DNA of 61,806 nt from contig JAGVAP010000044.1 in NCBI GenBank assembly GCA_020060215.1, forward strand, positions 1 through 61,806, written 5' to 3'. Below the pieces are notes generated by a model. The model searched no databases. It was given only the letters and a program-made list of their open reading frames with translations, and was not told where the DNA came from. Both the position numbers and the translations under genes were made by a program. Source of the DNA: Deltaproteobacteria bacterium (GTDB lineage: Bacteria; Desulfobacterota; DSM-4660; Desulfatiglandales; HGW-15). Below, piece by piece: positions 45,249 through 53,741 of the stretch (its first letter is position 1; each line of letters starts with the position of its first letter).

Positions 45249-46193
45249 CTAGCGCGAAAGATGCCGCCAGGCATCCTCCGCCTCCCTTCTCCCCCTTTCT
45301 TGATCATGCGTGGTTTGGCCGAATCGGTGTCCCTGGTCCATTCCGGACCCTGGACCCTGCCCGCCCATCAACCTCGCGATCCTCTCCTCCAGGGGCGGAT
45401 GGGTGGAGAAAAGGTTGGCCAGGCTGCCTGCGCTGAGCGGGTTTACGATGAACATGTGAGCCGTGTTCGGTTGGGCCTGGAGGGGAATCCGCTTGGAGTA
45501 CGCCCCAAGCTTCCGGAGTGCGCTGGCCAGCCCTACCGGGTGCCCTGCAAGATCGGCCCCGGTTTCATCCGCGTGGTACTCCCTCGACCTGGAGACGGCC
45601 ATCTGGATCAGCAGGGCGGCAATAGGGGCCACAACAGCGGCGACAAGGATGCCGATCGCACCTCCTCGATCGTCCCTGGAAGACCCTCCGCCGAAGAACG
45701 CGGCGAACCGGGCCATGTTCGCAAGGATCATGATGGCGCCGGCCATGGTTGCGGCGATCGAACCGATCAGGATATCGCGATTGCGCACGTGGGCCATTTC
45801 GTGCGCGAGGACTCCCATGAGCTCATCCCTGTTCATGAGCTCGAGGAGACCCTGCGTGACCGCCACGACGGCATGCTCGGGGTTCCGCCCCGTTGCAAAG
45901 GCATTCGGAGAACTCTCCGGGATCACGTAGATCCTGGGCATGGGCATGTTGGCCTTGAATGCAATGGTCCGGACGATATCGTAGAGCTCCGGGCTCTCGG
46001 CCTGGGTCACCTCGGAGGCCCGATACATGCGTAGCACGATCTTGTCCGAAAACCAGTAGCTGAAAAGATTCATGCCCACGGCCAGCACGAAGGCGATGAT
46101 CATGCCCTGCTGTCCGCCGATCAGGTTTCCGACCCAGACGATAAGCGCCGTCAGGGCTCCTAGAAGCAGGGCAGTTTTAAACCAATTTCCCAT
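45249..46193 (-). CDS. htpX: Membrane zinc metalloprotease HtpX
   Basis: A 314-residue protein with two N-terminal membrane spans, the zinc motif HEMAH (about residue 133), two more hydrophobic segments (about 145-165 and 180-200), and the Glu ligand in [11 protein letters not shown]. It degrades misfolded membrane proteins together with FtsH. ATG 46193 is chosen because AGGAGG lies 8 nt upstream; TTG 46199 would be too close. Ends with a Gly/Gln/Arg-rich hydrophilic tail. Confidence 0.96.
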   Translation of the reverse strand: MGNWFKTALLLGALTALIVWVGNLIGGQQGMIIAFVLAVGMNLFSYWFSDKIVLRMYRASEVTQAESPELYDIVRTIAFKANMPMPRIYVIPESSPNAFATGRNPEHAVVAVTQGLLELMNRDELMGVLAHEMAHVRNRDILIGSIAATMAGAIMILANMARFAAFFGGGSSRDDRGGAIGILVAAVVAPIAALLIQMAVSRSREYHADETGADLAGHPVGLASALRKLGAYSKRIPLQAQPNTAHMFIVNPLSAGSLANLFSTHPPLEERIARLMGGQGPGSGMDQGHRFGQTTHDQERGRREAEDAWRHLSR

Positions 46194-46219
46194 TGTCAAG
46201 TCCTCCTATGTACGCAGAA

Positions 46220-46258
46220 ATGATAATGATTGAACTGCGACTGTCAAGCGAATATAAT
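46220..46258. promoter_or_regulatory. Overlapping divergent promoters for htpX and the GT9-tilS operon
   Basis: Minus strand: TTGACA (46247-46242), 16-nt spacer, TATCAT (46225-46220), giving an htpX leader of about 20 nt. Plus strand: TTGAAC (46230-46235), 17-nt spacer, TATAAT (46253-46258), for the glycosyltransferase. The two sites interleave, so only one polymerase could bind at a time. Confidence 0.65.
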
Positions 46259-46372
46259 CACTTGGAAATAGAAGGGTTTTACAGTTGAATCGCACGCGTT
46301 TCCCTCTTCCGGCCGGAATGGTTTCGTCCTTTCGCGCCAGGTGTGCGAGGTCTCCTCGGGAGGTCGTCGAAG

Positions 46373-47320
46373 TTGAACATCCTGATCATCCGCCCTGCCG
46401 CCTTTGGCGATACCCTGATGCTCCTGCCTTCGCTGGAGAGGATCGCCCGTTCCCATTCGGTCTCACTCGTCGGGCGGAGGCCGGCGATGCACTATACCGA
46501 GCGGTTCGTGCGCCGTTGTATGGATTTCGAGGGGATGGGGTGGCATACGATCTTCACGGATACACCAAAGGTGCGGAGCCTTCCCCCGGTCGACCTTGCA
46601 GCGGCCTTCCTCAGGGATGCGGACGGCAGGGTCGGCGGGAATCTCAGGACGCTCTTCCCGAATGCACAGGTACATCTCTTCCCCGGTCTGCCCAGGGAAG
46701 AGGAGGGGATCCATGCGGCCCTCCATCTGGCAAGGTGCCTCCGGTCGGCGGGCTGCATGGAGCAGGACCCGGGGGAATGTATCGAAACCGCTCTTCGCCG
46801 ACCGGTGATTGGAGACGGCGGCCCCGGCACCCGGATGGGAGAGAAGATCATCTTTCATCCCGGATCGGGCGGCAGCGCCAAAAACCACCGCCCGGAGTCC
46901 TGGGCGGATCTGATCAGGGCGATCGGAAGCCGTGAGGCCTTCCGTGGGCTTCTCCCCACCCTCCTCCTCGGACCAGCAGAGGAGCGGCTCGGCGCTCTGT
47001 TCGAACCGCTGCTGCGCGAGGTGAAACACGAGGTGCTTTTCTCCCCGGGACCGGATGAACTCCCGTCCTTTCTCAAGGAAGGGGCGCTCTTCCTGGGTCA
47101 GGACAGCGGCGTGACCCATCTTGCCGCCATGTCGGGGTTGCCGACCGTTGCCCTCTTCAGGAGCTCCTCGGTCAAGATGTGGAGGCCCCTGGGACCCCGC
47201 GTGAAAGTGGTTGAGGAAAGAAGAGAAAGGTTGGATGTCGCCGCGGTGATAAAGGAGGCGGAGTCTTGCCTGAGGATGGATGATGGGGTGATTATAGCGC
47301 GGCCTCAAGAACGTCAATGA
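46373..47320 (+). CDS. Glycosyltransferase family 9 (heptosyltransferase-like)
   Basis: A 315-residue GT-B protein. N-terminal ILIIRPAAFGDTLMLLPSLE and the C-terminal nucleotide-sugar motif FLGQDSGVTHLAAMSGLPTVALF are those of WaaF/WaaC. The TTG start at 46373 is chosen because GGGAGGT lies 8 nt upstream and NILIIRP is the family start; GTG 46343 is the alternative. Probably adds a heptose or similar sugar to the lipopolysaccharide core. Its stop overlaps the tilS start. Confidence 0.85.
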   Translation: MNILIIRPAAFGDTLMLLPSLERIARSHSVSLVGRRPAMHYTERFVRRCMDFEGMGWHTIFTDTPKVRSLPPVDLAAAFLRDADGRVGGNLRTLFPNAQVHLFPGLPREEEGIHAALHLARCLRSAGCMEQDPGECIETALRRPVIGDGGPGTRMGEKIIFHPGSGGSAKNHRPESWADLIRAIGSREAFRGLLPTLLLGPAEERLGALFEPLLREVKHEVLFSPGPDELPSFLKEGALFLGQDSGVTHLAAMSGLPTVALFRSSSVKMWRPLGPRVKVVEERRERLDVAAVIKEAESCLRMDDGVIIARPQERQ

Positions 47321-48753
47321 ACCGGGACACGAACCCGACGATCATGAAGGTACCGGCTGCCATGAGGTTTCAAACCACTGGATTCGTGGGCAAGGTCAAG
47401 AAGACGATCCTCCGCTACGGCATGATCCACAGTGGTGAGAAGGTGGTCGTGGCGGTCTCCGGGGGCCCTGATTCGGTCTGCCTCCTTCACGTGCTTCACC
47501 GTATTTCCGATCAAATGGGGCTGGAGCTGGTGGTCGCCCACTTCGATCACGGGTGGAGGCCCGGTGAGGACCCCCGGGAGACCGAGCTCGTCCGTCGCCA
47601 CGCGGTTACGCTGGGACTTCCCTTCGAGGTGGAGCAATGGGCTTCGACCGCGAAGAAGGGGTCGGTCTCCCGCGAGGAAGCGGCCAGGGACGCGAGGTAT
47701 GCGTTCCTCAAACGTGTGATGGAAAAGCACCGTGCGGCGAAGATCGCCGTGGGCCATCACCTCAACGACCAGGCCGAGACGTTCCTGATGAGGCTGTTGA
47801 GGGGGAGCGGGGGTTCGGGCCTGGCGGGGATCCCCCCGGTGCGGGAACAGGTGATCATCAGGCCCCTGATCGAGGTGAGCAGGCAGGAGATCGAAGCTTA
47901 TCTCCATGAGACGAACCTCTCCTATGCCGTCGACAGCTCCAACCGCAGCGAAGACCTCCTCCGGAACAGGATCCGGCTGGAGCTCGTCCCCGGGCTCCTC
48001 CAGTATCAACCGAGATTGATCGAGCGGTTGGGAGAAACCGCGTCCATCCTCAGGGAAGAATCGGAGCTTCTGGATTCCCTCTCCGCCGAATGGATAGGGG
48101 GAGAAGCACTTCCCCTACCGGGAGGGAGGATCTCGATTCCGCTTCGCCCGTACCTCGCCCTTCCGGCGGCGCTACGGAAAAGGGTCATCCGGAGGCTCCT
48201 TCTCATGGTGAAGGGCGAACTCAGGAGGATCGGCCTCAAGCACATCCAGGCCGTGGATGACCTGGCGATTTCCGACAGACCTCAAGCGGCCTTGCATCTG
48301 CCGGACCGGGTTTCCGTCAGGAGGGCTTACGATCTCCTCCATTTCAGCTCCAGGGACGTGCCGGGAAAAGAGGGATTCTGCTACCTGGTGGAAGGGCCGG
48401 GGACCGTCTTTATCGGGGAGGCCGGCAGGTCTCTGAGGCTTCTCATCAGGGAGAAGGGGCGATGGGATCCCCCCTTGTCTCCCTTGACCGCACACCTGGA
48501 TGCGGAAAAGGCATCCTTTCCCATGTCGGTCAGGAGTATCCGGCCCGGAGACCGCTTCATCCCCCTGGGCATGAAGGGGCACAAAAAGCTCAAGGACTTC
48601 TTCGTGGATCTGAAAGTACCTTTGGAAGTCAGGCGCTCCACCCCTATTCTCGTCCGGGAGGGAACCCCCGTGTGGGTTGCCGGGTACAGGATCGACGAGC
48701 GCTTCAAGGTCACCCCGGCCACCCGCATGGTCCTGGAGGCCAGCCTGGTCTGA
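47317..48753 (+). CDS. tilS: tRNA(Ile)-lysidine synthase
   Basis: A 478-residue protein with the PP-loop SGGPDS (about residue 50), HLNDQAETFLMRLLRGSG, a middle helical domain and a C-terminal TilS domain (GDRFIPLGMKGHKKLKDFFVD). It converts C34 of tRNA-Ile(CAU) to lysidine, an essential step. ATG 47317 overlaps the previous stop (ATGA); ATG 47362 (MRFQTTG) is another possible start. Confidence 0.95.
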   Translation: MNRDTNPTIMKVPAAMRFQTTGFVGKVKKTILRYGMIHSGEKVVVAVSGGPDSVCLLHVLHRISDQMGLELVVAHFDHGWRPGEDPRETELVRRHAVTLGLPFEVEQWASTAKKGSVSREEAARDARYAFLKRVMEKHRAAKIAVGHHLNDQAETFLMRLLRGSGGSGLAGIPPVREQVIIRPLIEVSRQEIEAYLHETNLSYAVDSSNRSEDLLRNRIRLELVPGLLQYQPRLIERLGETASILREESELLDSLSAEWIGGEALPLPGGRISIPLRPYLALPAALRKRVIRRLLLMVKGELRRIGLKHIQAVDDLAISDRPQAALHLPDRVSVRRAYDLLHFSSRDVPGKEGFCYLVEGPGTVFIGEAGRSLRLLIREKGRWDPPLSPLTAHLDAEKASFPMSVRSIRPGDRFIPLGMKGHKKLKDFFVDLKVPLEVRRSTPILVREGTPVWVAGYRIDERFKVTPATRMVLEASLV

Positions 48754-48911
48754 AGACGCCTCCCTGGAGTACTTCCAGGCGTTTGCAGACCACCTGCATC
48801 CCGGTTTTCACCGGCACGACGACGGTCTGCGAGACCGCCAACATTCATTATCGATATTCACTTCCCCCGGGGTTGTGCCGTGAAAAAGCATGTTTAGCTT
48901 GTGGGCATCCC

Positions 48912-48933
48912 TCCAGAAATCGCGATTTCTGGA
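48912..48933. promoter_or_regulatory. Perfect 22-bp palindrome upstream of a Cys-rich gene
   Basis: The bases 48912-48933 read identically on both strands; the core is AGAAATCGCGATTTCT. It ends 22 bp before the ATG at 48956. It could be a dimeric-regulator operator or a hairpin in the leader. No other perfect palindrome of this length was noticed in the window. Confidence 0.65.
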
Positions 48934-48955
48934 AATGAAAAGTGGGGGTGACAAT

Positions 48956-49090
48956 ATGAATGTCATGGATGTCGAAACTTGCCTGGAAAGGTGTGTATGC
49001 AGTTCCCAAACCTGCGAACAGCATGAGGACGGCACCTGGGACTGCTCCACCAGTGAAGAGATATGCCCGGAGATCTGTGGCATCCGCTGA
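48956..49090 (+). CDS. 44-aa cysteine-rich protein
   Basis: The product starts MNVMDVETCLERCVCSSQTC and contains seven Cys in 44 residues (CLERCVC, TC, DC, IC, IC), with many acids. No signal peptide. ATG 48956 has GGGGGTG about 7 nt upstream. It may bind a metal, or be a precursor peptide, but no radical-SAM or other maturase is nearby. It stands alone between tilS and the convergent ligase gene. No family is recognised. Confidence 0.55.
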   Translation: MNVMDVETCLERCVCSSQTCEQHEDGTWDCSTSEEICPEICGIR

Positions 49091-49168
49091 GATCTTAATC
49101 AAGGCAGGCGGCCCCGCGACCTCAAGCGTTCAGGACCCTTGGAACTTGAGAGCTTCGAGAGGGGCCGC

Positions 49169-50728
49169 CTACATCCCGGCCTTCTGCTGCCGCCCCGTAC
49201 CCGCCTCGAATGCAGACCACACGGTCTGGATCGTGTCCGCCTCGCTCGCCTTCTTGTCTTCCCGGAACCGCTTGACCCTGGCAAATCTAAGGGCCAGTCC
49301 TCCGGGATAGCGCGGGCTCTCCTGGAGGTCGCTGTAGGCGATCTCCGCCACCAGTTCGGGGCGCACGTAGACCGTGTTGCTGTCGCGGTCAATCTCGAGC
49401 GTAAGGAGCTTTTCGGTCATCCACTGGAGCATCCGATCGGTGAGACCCTTGAAGGTCTTCCCGAGCATGACGAACCGGCCGCTTTCCGGGTCCCGTGCCC
49501 CCAGGTGGATGTTGCTCAGCCACGCCTGCCTCCTTCCATGTCCCCACTCTGCGGCCAGGATCACCAGGTCCAGGGTGCGCGCCCGCTTGACCTTGAGCCA
49601 GTGGAAGCCCCTCTGGCCGGCCGCATAGGCCGAGTCGAGATCCTTGGCCATCAATCCTTCGTGTCCCGCCTCCAGGCTCTTCCGGAGAAAGACGCGAGCC
49701 TCGCTTTCGTCACCGGTTACAATCCGGGGGATCACCTGATCGGGCGGGAAAAGGGAGGCCAGGAGCCGGATACGCTCCCGGTAAGGGCGACCGAACAGGG
49801 GATCGCCCTCCAGGAATAGCAGGTCAAAGAAAAAGGAGGACAGGGGGATCTCCTCCATGGTCTCCTCCACGCGCCGGGTCCTCCCGAACCGCCGCATGGT
49901 GGCCTGAAAGGGAAGGGGCCTCCCGTCCGGTTGGAGTGCGATGACCTCGCCCTCGAAAATGGCCTTTTTCATCGGTAGGGATCTTGTGAGGGCTGCGACT
50001 TCCGGGAGCCTCTCCGTCACATCCTTGAGGTTCCTCGTGAAGATCCGCACCTCCCCATCGGACTTGTGGACCTGGATCCTTGCCCCGTCTATCTTGTACT
50101 CCCATGCCGCCTCGTCCATCCTTCCAAGGACCTCCCCAGGGTCTTCGGCAGGGCTTGCGAGCATAGGGTAAATGGGTTGAAAGAGCCGGGGGCCGAACTG
50201 CTCGAGCCCCTCCGCTCCCCGGTGCACGGCGGCTTCGGCGACAAGGCCGATGTCGCCGGAGAACATATAGGATTGCTGGATGCGTTGGGCCGGGAGGGAA
50301 GATGCTTCGGCGATGGCGTCGATCACCAGCCCTTCGAGCGCCCCCTGTCTGAGCTCTCCAAGGAGGAGGCCCACGAGGAAGGACCTTTCTTCTTCTTTCA
50401 TCCTGCCGAAGAGCTCCCTCAGCAGTCGGGTCTTCCGTTGTGTGGAACCCGCGCCCTTTGTCGCGGAAAGATCCGTCAGGTATCTCTGCACCTCTACCAT
50501 GGGTGCAGACCGGTTCGGCGGGCCAAGCCCCTCGATGGCGTTCTGGATGGTCTTCCACCCTATCCCGAGTTTCCCCGATGGTGCGCTCCCGACCAGATAA
50601 TGGGCAAGCAGGTAGGTCTCCCGCTCTCGAGACCGGCCGAGGAGATCGGAGATAATAGCCACCTTTTCCTTTTTGCTCGCGGTGGATCGCAGCCTTTCAG
50701 AGGCGTGTACCAGTGTTTCGAAGTTCAT
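49169..50728 (-). CDS. ATP-dependent DNA ligase (archaeal/eukaryal type)
   Basis: A 519-residue ligase: N-terminal helical domain (1-170), adenylation domain with the nucleophile Lys in EYKIDGARI (about 214) and motifs FTRNLKDVT, FEGEV, EGLMAKDL and WLKVKR, then an OB-fold. The order and length match archaeal-type ligases rather than LigD or the NAD+-dependent LigA. ATG 50728 gives the family N-terminus; the ribosome site is weak. No Ku gene is nearby, so the role (repair or a second replication ligase) is open. Confidence 0.93.
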   Translation of the reverse strand: MNFETLVHASERLRSTASKKEKVAIISDLLGRSRERETYLLAHYLVGSAPSGKLGIGWKTIQNAIEGLGPPNRSAPMVEVQRYLTDLSATKGAGSTQRKTRLLRELFGRMKEEERSFLVGLLLGELRQGALEGLVIDAIAEASSLPAQRIQQSYMFSGDIGLVAEAAVHRGAEGLEQFGPRLFQPIYPMLASPAEDPGEVLGRMDEAAWEYKIDGARIQVHKSDGEVRIFTRNLKDVTERLPEVAALTRSLPMKKAIFEGEVIALQPDGRPLPFQATMRRFGRTRRVEETMEEIPLSSFFFDLLFLEGDPLFGRPYRERIRLLASLFPPDQVIPRIVTGDESEARVFLRKSLEAGHEGLMAKDLDSAYAAGQRGFHWLKVKRARTLDLVILAAEWGHGRRQAWLSNIHLGARDPESGRFVMLGKTFKGLTDRMLQWMTEKLLTLEIDRDSNTVYVRPELVAEIAYSDLQESPRYPGGLALRFARVKRFREDKKASEADTIQTVWSAFEAGTGRQQKAGM

Positions 50729-50858
50729 ATGGGTCTGTCCATCTCTAGACAATAGGTCCCGGCCGATCGATAGTAAATACCAGGAACTTTTCCCTTCCAG
50801 ATCATCCAGATAAAATCTAAGATTCAGGCAGACGGTGCAGAATCCATTGGAGATGAAG

Positions 50859-52232
50859 ATGGGATTGGAAGCGCGCGACGTGGTGGTCATCGGAGGGGGA
50901 GCAGGGGGAGTACCCGCTGCAATCAGGGCGGCACAGCTCGGGGCCCGCGTATCGCTTGTCGAGGCCAGGGACCTGGGCGGGCAGTGCATGAACAGGGGAT
51001 GCATCCCGCTTGGCCAGATGATGGAGGCCTCCGGGATCCTGGGCGGTCTGAAGCTCGGAAGGGAGATGGGCATCTCGGCCCCCGAGGTGACCAGGGATTA
51101 CTCTGCTCTTATGGCTCGGCAGGGGGAGTTGATCGACTTCATGAGACAGGGCGTTGAAAGCACCCTCAAGAAGAACCGAATAGAGATCCTCCGGGGAAAA
51201 GGGGCCATCGCCGGGGTGGGAAGGGTAATCGTCAACGGCACGGCCGTCACCTGCAAGTCCATCCTCCTGGCCACGGGCGCGAGTTGGCGCCCATCCTCGT
51301 TCCCGGGCGCCGACCTGGAAGACGTGGTGAACACCGATTCCCTCCTTGGGGAAAAGAGGCTGCCCGCCAGGGTCCTCTTGTACGGCCGCAGCCCCTGGCT
51401 CGTGGAGATCGCTCAGTTCCTCCATCGGTTTGGAGTCCATGCCGTCCTGGCAACGCCGGAGAAGAGGATCCTCCATGCCGAGAACAAGACCATTTCGACC
51501 CGGCTGGCAAGATCCCTGAAGAATGAGGGGGTGGAGGTCAGGAGTGGGTTCGATCTCGTGTCCGCGGCCAGGATGAGGGATGGGGTCCATGTGGAATCCA
51601 ACGCCGGCAAGATGGTGGTGGACAAGGTGCTGACCCTCGAGAGGAGGGCATCCGTGGAAGGGCTTGGACTCGAGGCCGTCGGGCTGGGCGGAGACAGGGG
51701 ATACCTCCCCGTGAATGAAAGGATGGAAACCGGTGTGGCGGGATTCTATGCGATCGGCGACTTGACCGGCCCTCCGGAGAGACACTATTCACACCGGGCT
51801 TCCCAGGAAGGCATCGTAGCCGCCGAGAATGCGATGGGGCGCAGTTCCGCCGTAAACCCTCGGACATGGACAAGGGTCCTCTTTACGAAGCCCGAGGTCG
51901 CCTGCGTGGGACTGACGGAAAGAGAGGCAAAGGAGGCGGGCTTCGACATCCTCGTAGGGTCCGCCCCGCTGGGCATGAATCCTCTGGGCATGGTGATCGG
52001 GGAGGACGAGGGATTGGTGGAAGTCGTCGCGGAGAAGCGATACGGGGAGGTTCTCGGCGTGCACTACATCGGAAGGGCGGCTGGCGAGATGGCGGGGCAG
52101 GGGATCCTGGCCATCCAGATGGAGGCGACCCTCGAGGATCTTGCCAGGGCCCCCTTTCCTCACCCCACCTTGAGCGAATCGCTTGCGGAGGCCGCGAGGA
52201 ACGCACTGGGGAGGCATATCTATCTGCCTTGA
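50859..52232 (+). CDS. Dihydrolipoamide-dehydrogenase-like flavoprotein disulfide reductase
   Basis: A 457-residue FAD protein. The FAD fold is at the N-terminus (DVVVIGGGAGGVPAAIRAAQ), the redox pair is GGQCMNRGC (CxxxxC retained) and the C-terminal HP...SE dyad is in FPHPTLSESL. After the second Cys the usual IPSK reads IPLG, so the flavin-interacting Lys is missing. It therefore may not be the housekeeping Lpd. ATG 50859 is favoured by GGAG 6 nt upstream. The next gene overlaps its stop. Confidence 0.87.
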   Translation: MGLEARDVVVIGGGAGGVPAAIRAAQLGARVSLVEARDLGGQCMNRGCIPLGQMMEASGILGGLKLGREMGISAPEVTRDYSALMARQGELIDFMRQGVESTLKKNRIEILRGKGAIAGVGRVIVNGTAVTCKSILLATGASWRPSSFPGADLEDVVNTDSLLGEKRLPARVLLYGRSPWLVEIAQFLHRFGVHAVLATPEKRILHAENKTISTRLARSLKNEGVEVRSGFDLVSAARMRDGVHVESNAGKMVVDKVLTLERRASVEGLGLEAVGLGGDRGYLPVNERMETGVAGFYAIGDLTGPPERHYSHRASQEGIVAAENAMGRSSAVNPRTWTRVLFTKPEVACVGLTEREAKEAGFDILVGSAPLGMNPLGMVIGEDEGLVEVVAEKRYGEVLGVHYIGRAAGEMAGQGILAIQMEATLEDLARAPFPHPTLSESLAEAARNALGRHIYLP

Positions 52233-53038
52233 AGCTGAACCATGAAGAATACGGATCGGGAAGGCCGCTGATCATCCTCCACGGTCTTTTCGGTTCGCTG
52301 GACAACTGGCATTCCGTCTCGAAGGGGCTGCGCAAGCGCTTCAGGGTCTTCGCCCTGGACCAGCGGAATCACGGGAGGTCCCCCCACTCGAGCGGGCAGG
52401 AGTACAGGCTGATGGCGGAGGACCTCCGCGAGTTCATGTCGGATCACCGCATCGAATCGGCCGTCCTCCTGGGTCATTCAATGGGGGGCAAGACCGCCAT
52501 GCAGTTTGCCCTCCTGCATCCAGGGATGGTGGATAAGCTGATCATCGTAGACATCCTGCCCGGGAGGTACCGCTCCCCGGATCCGGGGCTGATCCATTCT
52601 CTGGAAAGACTCCTCTCGCTCGGGAAACCATCGACCCTCAAGGAAGCCGACGCCAAAATGAGGCCTTACATTCAGGACCCGGCCCTTCGAAATCTGCTCC
52701 TCAAAAACCTGAGCCGAAATGAAAACGGCTGCTATGAGTGGCGCATAAACCTGCGGACCATACTGGACAACTTCGGCAGGATGTCGGATGGGGTCTCCGG
52801 AGAGCCTTACACGAAGCCCTGCCTCTTCATCCGAGGGGGACTTTCCGACCACGTCCCCGGCGATCGATGGGGCGAGGCCTGCGATCTCTTCCCCTCTGCA
52901 AAGCTCATCACCATTCCCGGCGCAGGCCACTGGGTCCATGCCGAGCGTCCCCAAGAATTCCTGGATGCGGTACTGGGGTTCCTGCAGCCCGCCTCTCTGC
53001 AGGAGGGGGCAGCAGGGAATTTTGAGAAAACAAAATGA
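52229..53038 (+). CDS. Alpha/beta-hydrolase (YbfF-like esterase)
   Basis: A 269-residue hydrolase: oxyanion region ILHGLFGSLDNW, LDQRNHGRSPHS, the nucleophile in LLGHSMGGKTA (Ser about 92), the acid in GGLSDHVPG and the catalytic His in GAGHWVHAERP. The proposed TTG start at 52229 overlaps the upstream stop (TTGA); a GGGGAGG lies about 14 nt away. A longer frame through the flavoprotein gene is unlikely. Substrate unknown. Confidence 0.88.
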   Translation: MKLNHEEYGSGRPLIILHGLFGSLDNWHSVSKGLRKRFRVFALDQRNHGRSPHSSGQEYRLMAEDLREFMSDHRIESAVLLGHSMGGKTAMQFALLHPGMVDKLIIVDILPGRYRSPDPGLIHSLERLLSLGKPSTLKEADAKMRPYIQDPALRNLLLKNLSRNENGCYEWRINLRTILDNFGRMSDGVSGEPYTKPCLFIRGGLSDHVPGDRWGEACDLFPSAKLITIPGAGHWVHAERPQEFLDAVLGFLQPASLQEGAAGNFEKTK

Positions 53039-53134
53039 GAACACCCGGGAGGACCGCAAGAATCTCATCGCTGCGTCTTCGTTCGCTCGCATCAAACTTC
53101 ATTACACTCTGCACTCCTTCAAGGCAATAAACTC

Positions 53135-53225
53135 TTGTAGGATGGGTGGAGCAAAGCGCAACCCATCTTATTGCGTCTGCGGCTTTCAGCATCAATGGCT
53201 TTCGCTCGCTAAAATCATCCTACAA
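53135..53225. repeat. 91-bp MITE-like palindromic element
   Basis: Terminal inverted repeats TTGTAGGATG and CATCCTACAA enclose a palindrome GATGGGT (53141-53147) / ACCCATC (53161-53167). I recognise the TAGGATGGGT...ACCCATC pattern from dispersed elements in other bacteria. The whole gap 53039-53741 lacks a supported gene. Confidence 0.75.
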
Positions 53226-53389
53226 AGCTAATGGAGCACGTTCATAATGGGCGATGCTCTCCATTTCCTTCTCCATCTTCTCCTCACGGTCTCTCCCGCC
53301 TTTCCTCATTACGTCATCCCATAAGGCGTCCCACTACCTTTGTTGTGTCTTATAACATTTCCTTCGTTGGCCTCTTATGTGATCTTCCT

Positions 53390-53460
53390 CTTCTGGAGCA
53401 AGCTCCCGCTTGCGATTCATTCAACCCCAGAAGATCGCGAGCAGGAGCTTGCTCCAGAAG
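53390..53460. repeat. 28-bp-arm hairpin repeat, copy B
   Basis: The arms 53390-53417 and 53433-53460 are complementary over 28 bp with three mismatches. The loop, CATTCAACCCCAGAA, is similar to that of the element at 39206-39262. The long stem and dispersed copies suggest a REP element mobilised by a RAYT transposase. Confidence 0.8.
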
Positions 53461-53560
53461 AGAAACCCGCAGGAAATTTCCTACCCGATCCATCTTGCCC
53501 TCCTCAGCCGCAAGCGCCCGTCCGACCTCTGGCCTGACCCTCAGGAAAATCGAAGCGCAA

Positions 53561-53614
53561 AACCAGGGAAAACGAAGCAATAAACCAGGGAAAATTCCCC
53601 CAAGAACCAGGGAA
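53561..53614 (+). repeat. Three 22-bp-phased direct repeats upstream of the RHS gene
   Basis: AACCAGGGAA begins exactly at 53561, 53583 and 53605, so the units lie on one face of the helix, two turns apart. The last unit ends about 128 bp before the RHS ATG. They may be activator-binding sites; no clear -35/-10 pair was found next to them. Confidence 0.75.
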
Positions 53615-53741
53615 CCCCCGATTGATTGTGAGCACTTGTTCTCATAACATGTCGGCCCTGCACGATCCCTATTTGATCAGAACGAGAATTCGTGTGACCG
53701 CGGCGATTCATCATCCGTTTGAAATCAAGAAGGGGGCTGCC

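Noticed and set aside
48754..48800. Terminator after tilS (CGCCTCCCTGGAG...CTTCCAGGCG)
   Set aside because: The arms do not pair cleanly and there is no adequate T-run.
53561..53614. Phased AACCAGGGAA repeats as a CRISPR array or plasmid iterons
   Set aside because: Only three 10-bp units with 12-bp gaps; no cas or replication genes nearby.
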